Virus record (IMG/VR): IMGVR_UViG_3300022562_000785
Location: 1-47,320 of that record
Length of the DNA: 47,320 nucleotides
Strand: one strand, 5' to 3'
DNA from: a virus
Shown here: one piece after another, positions 33,901-40,638 of the stretch
How positions within the stretch are numbered: the stretch's first letter is position 1
How the letters are laid out: every line of letters begins with the position of its first letter
Notes under the pieces: model-generated
Database searches by the model: none
Seen by the model: only the letters and a program-made list of their open reading frames with translations
What the model was told of the DNA's origin: nothing
Program-made: the position numbers and the translations under genes

Positions 33901-35330
33901 TCAAGGGGATCATGGGTCGCCATGCCTATACGGAGGCGGAATCCAAGGCCCTTGAACAGGCTCATCAGGAAGGGTTGATGGACCAGGCATACGCTTACTA
34001 CCTTGCCGCCCAGGCAACAGCTGGGAATTATTCCAGGGCCTTCTCGAAGCGGAAGTTTGGAAGGATTGTACTGAAGGGGAAACGGAACCTGGTATCGGTG
34101 GGGATGTGGCCCTTCCGGGCAACTGAGATTGCCGCGCGCCGAATCACGTTTTTGGCTAAGTTCCGTCAGGTCCTGCGAGAGGAGATGGCGAAGCCTGAGT
34201 CCCCGGACGTGGTGCTGCCACCGGAGGTACGGGCGTACAACGAAGCGGCCAGGGTGACTAACCTTCTCCAAAACGACTACACCCAGGGGAACAGGATTCC
34301 TCTTATGCAAGGGAAGACCCTGAGTCTCGTGACCCTGTTCATGTCGTTTACGCAGCACATGATGTTCCATGCCTACGGTGGGTATGAGAAGGGAATCAAC
34401 CGTCGGCTGGTGTTGGAAGGGAAGAAGCCACGGGCCTGGTTCGCCGGGCATACGATGAAGATCTGGCTTACCACCCTGCTCCTCGCGGGACTGGAAGGCC
34501 TACCAGGGTTTGAAAATATTCTGGATATCCTGGATCTGGTATGGAGGAAGCTGACCGGAAAGCCACTCCGGATGCAGATGCGACAGGTCTATCATGATGT
34601 GACTGGGCGTGATCCGAGTGAGGTCATGTATGGACTGGGGCACAATGTGCTGGGCTTTGATATTAGCCGAAGCTTGGGTTTCGGCAGGGTGGTACCGGCT
34701 ACGGATGTGCTTACGCAAAGTAACAATATGCCAGCGGACGTAATGAATCTGACCTTGGGCATGGCTGGTATTGCAGGAAGCTTCGTGAAGTTTGGGCTGA
34801 ATGTGATGTATCAAAAAGATAAGCCCTTGACCAGCCTGGAGCGCTACACGACCGGGATGCCTGGAGGGGTGGGGAACTTCCTGCGTGGGTTGCAGTGGTC
34901 CATGAACGGGGCGAGGGGAAGGAATGGCTCCTTGATCACGAGGGATCTGGAGTCCGGGTTGATCCGTGACTTGACGGGGGTTGAGATCGGCGGGGCTATC
35001 CTCGGCTTCCAACCTACCGCGGTGAGTCAGGAACGGGAAAAGCGTTTCGAGATCAAGGAAGCTATCCAGTACTGGCAGACACGCAGGTCGCTTCTGTTAA
35101 ACCAGCTCTGGTACGCGCACTGGACTGAAAACGGCGATCTTCGGAATGATGTGAACGAGGCGATTGGGGACTACAATCGCGAGGTGCCGTACCCGACTAT
35201 GCGAATCACCGGGGAAACTCGCCGGCAGAGCCTCCGCGCGCATATGAGGCAGAAGATGCTAGAGGAACGGAACATTCCTAGTCAGAAGGCTTATCGTCCT
35301 CTGGCTCGTGAAGTCGAGGAAGCGTATTAA
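27996..35330 (+). CDS. Giant polyvalent ejection protein: zincin, kinase-like, ART-like and LPD38-like regions
   Basis: 2,444 residues, GTG start sharing one base with the previous stop. Order: three copies of a PSxEDLK motif (about 54-105); a Gly/Ala hydrophobic region (205-250); a zincin site HEMGH (640-644) with a candidate third ligand in EFFAE (789/793); a kinase-like region with K1013 in WFFKG, D1101-x-H1103-x-x-N1106 and D1119 in VIDTE; an ADP-ribosyltransferase-like region from RWFGDW (1271-1276) to WQVKYATDKQWGSF (1486-1499); and a C-terminal LPD38-like domain (about 1900-2444) with hydrophobic stretches. This matches 'polyvalent' proteins that phages inject with their DNA. Likely roles: pass DNA through the envelope and modify host or defence proteins early in infection. 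The usual ART His-Gly-Thr appears replaced (FIST), so that site may be altered. Confidence 0.85.
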   Translation: MADPFQVDPKEQRSRDLFALQLVRGEATQNPNDPMLSKDLAFREKALGNPPPAAEQPSPEDLKLWGESPNPQPSEEDLKLLNAPIAEQPSAEDLKILNGPASFWTETVPSLPERTVRSAEMQYSGAKLWWSEPQLSMVENTIQEMFNMSPEAYVQAHPDHYLAQRYLELKPKVDQERLTASNLQAEMNIIRPFKEGLAGRIVGGAAESLGAMLPGFAVGAVTGNPFLAAGAGIGLGSAAQTGGSYLDARDNLPPEKAAEFAARAGFIEGAFEGIPFFGAANKTGMLAKWLTFAKEEAGTEFATQFLQSTDEKLTYRPDKTWMDILQESIEAGASGGLVGVMFGPASSRLHQGGKMPEKYQGFQDEFIANYEKLDSAKRLAMLGQPVDLPTVADQVKAEFKAIEDRFLGQVMADEAAQQKRATELGAGAREAITGMTNDQQMALLQSVADAVTRPENPETVARLGDVNYNSNEIQKQKIAAEEEIKQSMEDVGRGLPAQASLTRYVNPNDATPTDQLPVLVSTEGTQELGSTIRQVPLTPGSVRLLGVPSIQMPTELGKAMVETVQQFARKYMPDASFFIVNQTLSEAAGVAGHLTLSPGVHLIFPRNMTASEGKFGKGVTFNDIRYNPQTAAETVGSLDHEMGHALERDLIEVLKTDPTHQVAYQKLEADWRAKVDRIMSRQMTAAEFGNTWLGPWKLMRGLLPTQKSKTAEHAKAWEITGRDRARMNSHYWLEAKEVSYGGRRIKFDAVDPNAPAIEAIRRTYNIAYYGRTPPVTFEKFLETYLSFPEFFAEQTSRYQFHREQYRKVGLGNLFDQVLNKLRQFFKDAKSSKRIAPTKPFAEFMDELTMAGGIRLTPKPSPVEAVPQPTADEITRALAEAEKTVAENPQRSTAAESGLVPNTPEWEARKRELFARQQELGLPRGSVTKEKIRQLIKAGEFQAAAQIINDVRAGKDIHLDLRDSPPTPEIQPEEIEDWKEIRQFSDGTDIQQDLSGLTARTGFIDPSGQEWFFKGNLNVRLNAEGRDSKRAEILNSRLIEMLGVKTTYTRPAYQHGEMVGLVSKWQPGLQGYIDVQGNWSSNIDLEYQLRLALGIGLTDLTDYHEGNIMVDPNNEPIVIDTEILGGPQGILFDNVSTLWKFITNKGRVVQTPGPQQTILPNLEQLRALARTVVAELDMDFLRDVANSLGFEDDRIVPRYMAAVEARMKRLAGSLGFSAPKGSTLLFDPEKIDGIQLVSRAGLSEEEAGKPTASLAANIMWRKFGTKSPFFLRWFGDWTKNKATHEVQVQTAGTFEMTGWNGETRVVPNEHSVAVDPLTGEPVKLFISTQSFNRDGYAVLTPNNPVYFNRRIREKTWVSKLQADRIETMLLKDKIVAQLEATEDPFEIGQLQIRVERLNDALARTDKALDAELNYLESVENRAKVPVYTSMQNPMFARFPEGSPVPTTETLKQLILDAQGEGHDGLVLLDVLTPDGTTTTVYMPVAPWQVKYATDKQWGSFSDSSKMNLDLSDPGDSAINQTDKKARKLFGDSNLGRSLNHTSKGWMYNFLQTQQLAHLHPESEGFNQVSQAMSHFTLDKLRIMARGEGVMDSWNRLSFESTNRVESALRDEFEKKVHWTDIKEITSTAGLPTYTHEFKTDGSTFTELKRHGIDVTTQLGKEEAALFLKTKNALMFNLDQMTRAFLTRQLDRMQNSPDTFRQGEAIKFLQRVKDIRNKPFLPQQRFGKYLWEIQRKNEKGNWVPIHREALENEPAWIERGQQLKVRVKGANERILPIRLHERQAVLMMLPYDFAEMAANELGLAPDEIKTLVTIMQPLKQDKFFKGMEDRYLAISGASPDFLRSLASFFWHNSNQIAKLDYKGKFNQAMRNLRAEVRELADQAAQSPEATKAYAVRENLLAYAEHQIEYAMHPADEFYRTRSALSIAFLWGNVKTATLNLYGLVTTWADLTSALGFVKGNGVFLGAVYDNVKGIMGRHAYTEAESKALEQAHQEGLMDQAYAYYLAAQATAGNYSRAFSKRKFGRIVLKGKRNLVSVGMWPFRATEIAARRITFLAKFRQVLREEMAKPESPDVVLPPEVRAYNEAARVTNLLQNDYTQGNRIPLMQGKTLSLVTLFMSFTQHMMFHAYGGYEKGINRRLVLEGKKPRAWFAGHTMKIWLTTLLLAGLEGLPGFENILDILDLVWRKLTGKPLRMQMRQVYHDVTGRDPSEVMYGLGHNVLGFDISRSLGFGRVVPATDVLTQSNNMPADVMNLTLGMAGIAGSFVKFGLNVMYQKDKPLTSLERYTTGMPGGVGNFLRGLQWSMNGARGRNGSLITRDLESGLIRDLTGVEIGGAILGFQPTAVSQEREKRFEIKEAIQYWQTRRSLLLNQLWYAHWTENGDLRNDVNEAIGDYNREVPYPTMRITGETRRQSLRAHMRQKMLEERNIPSQKAYRPLAREVEEAY

Positions 35331-35499
35331 GAAGACAGCGGCTGGTGCGTTCGCACCTGATCTCACCAGCCCGCTTTTTCTTTGCCCAATACTCAATCGC
35401 TCCCACCGATACGCCTAAGCGTTTAGCGAGAACCTCGACCGTCTCCCGGCGAAGGGTTAAATAGGCCCAGGGACAACATCCCTCGTCCCACTCGATCAC
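35278..35499 (-). CDS. Possible small HTH protein (73 aa, GTG start)
   Basis: On the minus strand, downstream of the DUF3987-like gene. GTG (complement of 35497-35499) is the best start I can find, without a good Shine-Dalgarno. Residues 15-45 contain a helix-turn-helix (TVEVLAKRLGVSVGAIEYW) followed by a basic stretch, as in Xre- or MerR-type recognition helices. Its last 53 bp run antisense to the giant late gene and its middle covers the late terminator. It may be a true regulator at the end of the early unit, or a decayed one. Confidence 0.45.
   Translation of the reverse strand: MIEWDEGCCPWAYLTLRRETVEVLAKRLGVSVGAIEYWAKKKRAGEIRCERTSRCLLNTLPRLHEPEDDKPSD
35337..35384 (+). terminator. Intrinsic terminator of the late operon
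   Basis: A stem formed by AGCGGCTGGTG (35337-35347) and CACCAGCCCGCT (35364-35375), 11 pairs with one bulged base, followed by TTTTTCTTT. It starts 7 bp after the stop of the giant gene at the convergent end of the two transcription units. Confidence 0.85.
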
Positions 35500-35533
35500 C
35501 TTGCGGAAGGTGCAAAAATACCGAGCCCTGGGT

Positions 35534-36727
35534 TTACGCTGGTTCGACAATGGTGGCAGTCCCTTGAGAGAGTAGCTTAATCTTCTTCGCCATAACTGCG
35601 GAGAGCAGCGCGGTTTCGAAGTCGTTGGGGGTTGCCATACGGAAGACGAGGTTGAACAGTGTCTCCCGGTTGATGGGACCATGCTTATGCACATGGTCCA
35701 CTACGTATTGGGCCAGCCGCGTGATGGGGCTTTGTCCGATCCCCTTGAATACCTGAGGCATCTCGGTCTCGACCATTCCGAGAAGGGCGTCGGCTTCATT
35801 CAAGTGCTTCTCGTCGATGACGAGGCTATCCCCCTCGCTGGCAGATATCACCATTGCGAGCTTATGGATGTGGGTTTGCTTTCGCGCGAGGTACCCTTCA
35901 TATTCCGGCCCGGTCAGATGTGACTTGACCTTATTCCAATGGGTCGCGTACCACTGAGATCCCCATGCTATCGCAGCTGGGGTGATGGTGTACTCCCCGT
36001 AGAGGTTCGCTATCTTCTCCAAGTCGTCCAGAAGCTCGTCCCGCTCCTTGTCGAAGTTAGGAGGAACGTTCAGGGCGGGATAGGGGACTAGTTGGCGCTT
36101 GGAGTCAGCGTATAGGAAGATACACCTGGAGGTGAAACCACCTCCAATCATATACTCGGGGAAATTTTGCCCGATCCAGCTTGGCGTGGTACAGCCTATC
36201 ATGTTGATCCAGGGGTTCTCAATCTGGTCATTCCCGCTGGTTTTGGTTACCTTGGTAAAGGTTCCTCGCTTCCCGTCCCAGAGGGATACGAGCACGTCTA
36301 CCATATCCCTATCGTTCGGATCGAGAAAGGTGCCGAACTCGTCACTGGACACCGTGACGCAAGACATGGGCATAAGGTCCGTTGTGTTCGGGACCGGAAC
36401 CAGCTCTTGGTACCGCTGGAGTGATTGGACGAGAGCCTCCCACGTTACTACATCCGGGCCGAAGTTGATATTGGGGATCTTGCGCAGCAAGTTCATACCG
36501 ATATTGATGGTGGTAGATTTGCTGACGATCCCCGGCGGGGCGACCAGGATGATGTAGAAGTTAGGAGTCCATGTGAAGTACTTCTGGTCGATCCAGACGC
36601 GGCGACGCAACGCGCCCGCGACTGTAGCGATCCCAGTCCACATGAGCATCTTTTGCGGTGCCTCTGAGTACGAGGCAAACTGCATGAATGCCTTGATCCA
36701 AGATTGGTGGATGCGCTTGCTTGTCAT
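35534..36727 (-). CDS. DUF3987-like replication ATPase with altered P-loop
   Basis: 397 residues. Residues 15-45 (MLMWTGIATVAGALRRRVWI) and the following FYIILVAPPGIVSKSTT match the start of the DUF3987 primase-helicase-like family. The P-loop reads APPGIVSKST: the Gly usually before Lys is Ser, but Lys-Ser-Thr remains. SSDEFGTFL (about residues 128-136) fits Walker B. The middle has GCTTPSWIGQNF, typical of the family. It probably unwinds DNA or recruits primase at the phage fork. No Shine-Dalgarno is obvious at the ATG. Confidence 0.75.
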   Translation of the reverse strand: MTSKRIHQSWIKAFMQFASYSEAPQKMLMWTGIATVAGALRRRVWIDQKYFTWTPNFYIILVAPPGIVSKSTTINIGMNLLRKIPNINFGPDVVTWEALVQSLQRYQELVPVPNTTDLMPMSCVTVSSDEFGTFLDPNDRDMVDVLVSLWDGKRGTFTKVTKTSGNDQIENPWINMIGCTTPSWIGQNFPEYMIGGGFTSRCIFLYADSKRQLVPYPALNVPPNFDKERDELLDDLEKIANLYGEYTITPAAIAWGSQWYATHWNKVKSHLTGPEYEGYLARKQTHIHKLAMVISASEGDSLVIDEKHLNEADALLGMVETEMPQVFKGIGQSPITRLAQYVVDHVHKHGPINRETLFNLVFRMATPNDFETALLSAVMAKKIKLLSQGTATIVEPA

Positions 36728-36761
36728 TATTGGGCGGGTTTATGATTGAGTTTTCCCGACA

Positions 36762-39131
36762 TTAATTTTTCGAGAGGGTCCAACTCCAGGCCTTCACGTC
36801 CCCCCAGGACTGGGAGGAAGCTGCCACCCCTGCACCGATAACGAGGGTAGGTGTATAGGGGATCGGGACGTTGAACGCGCATAGTAACTTCAGCATAAAC
36901 GGAGCAAAGTCGATGGTGTCTGGTACCTGGAATACCAGGGAATCATGAACCTGGATAAGGAGCTGGGCTTCCGGTATACTAGTAGCGATGTTCATGAGTA
37001 CCTTGTTGATAACAATAGCCACTGTGGATTGAGGAATCCAGGCAAGAGCCTGCGGGAGCAGGGAGTCTACCCTGTCAAAGTAAAACCGCCGGTAGCCAAA
37101 CTTGTTTTCAACCATTCGCTTGGACTGGAGCTGATGCTTCACATCTTCGTGCCAGCGCTTTATTCCCGGATGTGCTCCGAACCAGTTTTTCTGAAACTGC
37201 TCCGCTTCCAGGATGGTGCAGCCGAGTGCCCTGGCGAGGGTGCGGGGGGATGTGCCATAGTTCGTGGCATGGACTCCGGTCTTTGCCTTAAACCTACGGG
37301 GATCATCCTTCCCATCACAGGCGCCGTATATCGCTTTCGCGTTTTCGGAGTGTACATCCACCCCCTCTCGGTACATCTGGAGGAGGGCCTGATCGTTGGC
37401 CTCTGCGGCTACGACTTGGGCATCTGCGGACTGGAGATCGCAATCAAAGATGATGTATCCGGGGTCGGGTACGAACATCTTGCGGAGATTGGGAAGCTTC
37501 CACCCACCCGGCAGCTCATGTTCCTTGCCAGGGATGTTCTGCATATTCAACCCGATCCCGAAGGGGCTGGTCGAGGAACTGAACCGATACGTTTCGACCT
37601 TGGCTGTGTTGAATGAACATCTGATCCGCCCATCAACATCGAGGGGGGCTTCCAGGAAGGTTGAAGAGAAAACACCTAGGGAACGGAGCGCAGTGATGCG
37701 CTCCGTGAGACACCTTAAGGGAGGATGGTTCATTCCTAGCTCAGTCAAGGTATCATCATCTACCGTGATTTGGTGAGTTTTCCGGTGGCGCTTTGGGGGA
37801 ATGTTGAAGCCTTGGTACAGTAACTCCTGGACTTGCTTGGATGACTTGGGATTTACGGATACCCCGGCAAGGGTTTCAAGCTCACTCGAAAGCGCCGAGC
37901 CGGCATCGAGAATATCCATGAGGACCTGGGCTCGAAGGGCCTGATCCACCCGGATACCCCGAAGGGACATTTTATTCACCTCGCGGGTCAGGGCCATCTG
38001 GAAAGCATATACGCTCGCGAGCTTGAGTTTCTTTATTGTCTCGAACAGGACCTCATGAACCTCGAAGGTTCGCATGGTATCCTCACAACAATACCAGAGC
38101 AGCTCGTCGAGGCTGGTTGTCTTGGGGTCCCAGTACTTTCCGTCTTCTTTCCAATAGACATAGTGATCGCAATACATCGAGGCGAGGAAGTGGAGGGCCT
38201 TCGGCATTCCAGCGAACGCGACGTGCTGCGCGATCATCGTGTCGAAGTCATGGTTGGGCATGAATCCCATCTGGCGAACGAAGTACGCGGAGTCGTAGGA
38301 AAAGTTCTGGCCGAGGATTTTTCGGTCTGGATTTGTGAGAAGCATCTCCAGATCCTGCCGGATTAATGTTTCCTCCCGGAACGTCCAGGCACTCCCATTG
38401 TCTCCTACTTTGAGGAGGGGAACGCAAACAGACTGGGTTTTACTCCAAGCAATTCCTACACATATAATCTGTCCCCGGCGTGTTTCAATATCAACTGAGA
38501 GTAAAGGGGAATCCCTGAGGATAGGAAATGTCGCTCTCCAGTCCGTGTAGTCACGCACTATATCCCTGGACCAAACAGGAGGTTCCCGCCCTCCCAGAAA
38601 CCAATCATAGGCTCGCCGGAAATCCTGGACCGCAATCGCGCGCCATTCCCAGTTACGTAGGATCGCAGCCGGGTGGTAGGTGGGGACGATTTTAGTCGCG
38701 AGGGCGTTAATCTGGCTCCCGCGCCAGTTCGTAATTCCCCACTTATCCGTCAGGGCCCATAGCGCCGTGTTACCGAGGGCGAGTATGAGTGCTGGCTTGT
38801 GAAGAGCTATGTTGGTGAGGAGCTGTTGTATCCCATCGAAGATGTATGGATGTACCCACTTTCCGTTGAAGTGTTTCCATCCCGCAGGTGGGGTTTTGCG
38901 GGTCGAGATCCATTCTGAGATATCGTTATTAGGCGGACGATACCTGCACACATTGTCGAAGAAACATTGCCTCGGTGGCAGATGTGCTTCCCCCAGCATC
39001 TTCTCCAGTTCCAGCCCGCTCGGACCCACAAAGGGTAGTCCGAGGCGCTCCTCCTGCGAACCCGGGGCCTCCCCGATTACCCAGATCTGGGAGGAGGGGT
39101 TTCCCTTCGCCTTTATCGGTATTGCTGTCAT
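36762..39131 (-). CDS. UDG-like / 3'-5' exonuclease / family A DNA polymerase fusion
   Basis: 789 residues. Residues 1-185 resemble family 4-type uracil-DNA glycosylase: GEAPG (20-24), ALGNTALW (118-125) and PTYHPAAILR (150-159). The four Fe-S cysteines of that family are not seen. Residues 205-390 are a proofreading domain, D214-x-E216 in VDIETRRG. Residues 400-789 are a PolA polymerase: motif A FDCDLQSADAQ (near 560), motif B KTGVHATNYGTS, motif C QVHDSLV (near 728). A UDG-polymerase fusion is known from Bacillus phage SPO1. The start is supported by AGAGG six bases upstream and lies inside the preceding gene. Confidence 0.92.
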   Translation of the reverse strand: MTAIPIKAKGNPSSQIWVIGEAPGSQEERLGLPFVGPSGLELEKMLGEAHLPPRQCFFDNVCRYRPPNNDISEWISTRKTPPAGWKHFNGKWVHPYIFDGIQQLLTNIALHKPALILALGNTALWALTDKWGITNWRGSQINALATKIVPTYHPAAILRNWEWRAIAVQDFRRAYDWFLGGREPPVWSRDIVRDYTDWRATFPILRDSPLLSVDIETRRGQIICVGIAWSKTQSVCVPLLKVGDNGSAWTFREETLIRQDLEMLLTNPDRKILGQNFSYDSAYFVRQMGFMPNHDFDTMIAQHVAFAGMPKALHFLASMYCDHYVYWKEDGKYWDPKTTSLDELLWYCCEDTMRTFEVHEVLFETIKKLKLASVYAFQMALTREVNKMSLRGIRVDQALRAQVLMDILDAGSALSSELETLAGVSVNPKSSKQVQELLYQGFNIPPKRHRKTHQITVDDDTLTELGMNHPPLRCLTERITALRSLGVFSSTFLEAPLDVDGRIRCSFNTAKVETYRFSSSTSPFGIGLNMQNIPGKEHELPGGWKLPNLRKMFVPDPGYIIFDCDLQSADAQVVAAEANDQALLQMYREGVDVHSENAKAIYGACDGKDDPRRFKAKTGVHATNYGTSPRTLARALGCTILEAEQFQKNWFGAHPGIKRWHEDVKHQLQSKRMVENKFGYRRFYFDRVDSLLPQALAWIPQSTVAIVINKVLMNIATSIPEAQLLIQVHDSLVFQVPDTIDFAPFMLKLLCAFNVPIPYTPTLVIGAGVAASSQSWGDVKAWSWTLSKN

Positions 39132-39531
39132 GCTTGTCCTCTTCCAGTTTAATGATCCGCTTTAGAAGGATCTTGTTTTGCACTAGGAGATCTTCAACCT
39201 GCTTCTCTAACATTTCCGTCCTGGTAACAAGGCTGTGGGGCCCGTCGAGGTTATCAGGGTAGGCTGTAGCTGGAGGGGCTATATTCACCTGACTCGTGGT
39301 GATCTGCGGCCAGTTACCGGAATGGGTATGCGCTGCGCTTGGTATGCTTGGAGGAACCATAACTCCTGGGTAGAGTGCTGTCTGCATAGCCTGCATTTTT
39401 TGATGCTCAAGGAGCTGCTGTTGGTAAAGCCTATCCAGCTCATTTGCAGTTATCGCGGTAACTTCTCCAGGACCAGCTTTCCCTAACCTCTCGTAGATTT
39501 CCTTCCTTAATTTTTCTGGTATGAGTGCCAC
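38929..39531 (-). CDS. Coiled-coil protein (200 aa) overlapping the polymerase gene by 203 bp
   Basis: GTG start (complement of 39529-39531), with AAGGAG 6 bases upstream, directly after the previous stop. Residues 1-45 are helical, 46-85 Pro/Ser/Ala-rich. Residues 95-130 are a strong coiled coil (EMLEKQVEDLLVQNKILLKR). The last 67 residues, Gly/Arg/Pro-rich, are encoded in the +1 frame over the UDG start of the polymerase. The C-terminal part may therefore be less constrained. A partner of the polymerase is a reasonable guess from this tight linkage. Confidence 0.7.
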   Translation of the reverse strand: MALIPEKLRKEIYERLGKAGPGEVTAITANELDRLYQQQLLEHQKMQAMQTALYPGVMVPPSIPSAAHTHSGNWPQITTSQVNIAPPATAYPDNLDGPHSLVTRTEMLEKQVEDLLVQNKILLKRIIKLEEDKHDSNTDKGEGKPLLPDLGNRGGPGFAGGAPRTTLCGSERAGTGEDAGGSTSATEAMFLRQCVQVSSA

Positions 39532-39771
39532 TTAGCTCTCCTTACTATCCGATACAGTGACTGTCCGCACGTCCACTCCATACAGGTCGAGTGCGCGACG
39601 AACACGCTCCTTGGCTTGCCGGGCTGAGACCGGTTCACGGTAAGTTACAGTGATGGTGAAGGTATGAACTGGTTTGAGATGCTTTGTTCGTTTCGCTTTC
39701 ATTTCCTGAAGCGCCGGGTCCTGCTCACTGGGGAGCGGTTTATAGATTACGGGCGGATAGCGGCGAGTCAC
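39532..39771 (-). CDS. Small hypothetical protein (79 aa, GTG start)
   Basis: The GTG overlaps the previous stop (GTGA) and has AAGGAG 5 bases upstream, which decides it over a longer upstream frame. The C-terminal half has alternating strands and a helix (TFTITVTYREPVSARQAKER, then RALDLYGVDVRTVTV), a small ferredoxin-like alpha/beta pattern. Unknown function. Confidence 0.7.
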   Translation of the reverse strand: MTRRYPPVIYKPLPSEQDPALQEMKAKRTKHLKPVHTFTITVTYREPVSARQAKERVRRALDLYGVDVRTVTVSDSKES

Positions 39772-40064
39772 TTCTGCTCCTTCATGGCTGCGTCTACCGT
39801 TTCGGTCAAGCCCCGTCCGACAGCGGAACCGCCTTCCCATTCGATGCGTGTATTGCAATCTCCGTCTTCTCGGATTCGCAATGGCTGGTTATTTTCCAGC
39901 CACCGATACCGCGCCGCATCCCTCGCCATCGCTGCAGCTTGGGTGAGGAGATCAGCAGCTCGGCGGGATACGTCTCCGCGTTGCCAGAAATTGAGCAGCG
40001 ACTCCACCTCCGCCGAATCACGCAATTCCCGCGCCGCTTTCTCGAACTCTTCTGAGGTGGTCAT
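39768..40064 (-). CDS. Small hypothetical protein (98 aa)
   Basis: ATG coupled to the previous stop (ATGA at 40061-40064). Charged and helical (SEEFEKAARELRDSAEVESL), with a central Arg/Ala helix and WLENNQPLRI, a motif seen in many small phage proteins that modulate or bind other proteins. No family is assigned. Confidence 0.7.
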   Translation of the reverse strand: MTTSEEFEKAARELRDSAEVESLLNFWQRGDVSRRAADLLTQAAAMARDAARYRWLENNQPLRIREDGDCNTRIEWEGGSAVGRGLTETVDAAMKEQK

Positions 40065-40429
40065 ACCACATCCCCGTTTGGCCCCATTCGGAGTGTTCCA
40101 GCTATTACCTTCTCCTTGTCGTGCAGGAGGGCGTGGGCATTGCGACAATCGCCAAGCTTGATGATTGCAGTTCCGCGTCCGAAGATTATTGATTCATCAC
40201 CCTGGACATTCCCACCTAGCGCAGCACAAAGATCAGGATGCGCGAATGGCCGCAACGCCGCCTCTAGCGCGAGGATGCGCTGCTCGCTTGCCTCAAATGC
40301 CTTGACGATTTCAACTAACGCTATTGCGCTGCGGTTCATGTCTCGGTCACGATAGCCGCCAATCACATCACCCAACCAGCCGCCGAGTTTCGGATAGTCA
40401 GTGCGAATTTCTCTCCCTGCGAATATCAT
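40061..40429 (-). CDS. Hypothetical protein (122 aa)
   Basis: ATG coupled to the previous stop, with GGGGAGG just upstream. An N-terminal region (MIFAGREIRTDYPKLGGWLG) is followed by a helix rich in Ala and Glu (EASEQRILALEAALRPF), then a small beta region. The composition is that of a soluble early protein; I do not recognise it. Confidence 0.7.
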   Translation of the reverse strand: MIFAGREIRTDYPKLGGWLGDVIGGYRDRDMNRSAIALVEIVKAFEASEQRILALEAALRPFAHPDLCAALGGNVQGDESIIFGRGTAIIKLGDCRNAHALLHDKEKVIAGTLRMGPNGDVV

Positions 40430-40638
40430 CCCGCCTCCCCTTCGCGTCCTGACCAGTCGATGATGAGGATCGGATTCCTGTCTATCCCATGTTCCCCCGA
40501 TTCCTTTCCCCGCTCGATGCGCTCCTTGAGGGTGCGGAGAAGGGCGCAATCTTTCTCGCAGTTCCCGTCGCCATAACCGCGAGCTTCATACCACTTTATT
40601 GCCCGCTCCAACGCCTCGCAGTACTCGCGCTTGTTCAT
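40426..40638 (-). CDS. Small hypothetical protein (70 aa)
   Basis: ATG (40638) overlaps the previous stop. Residues 1-50 are helical with three Cys (REYCEALERAIKWYEARGY, then GNCEKDCALLRTL). The tail is charged and has ILIIDWSGREG. It belongs to the chain of coupled small early genes. Function unknown. Confidence 0.7.
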   Translation of the reverse strand: MNKREYCEALERAIKWYEARGYGDGNCEKDCALLRTLKERIERGKESGEHGIDRNPILIIDWSGREGEAG

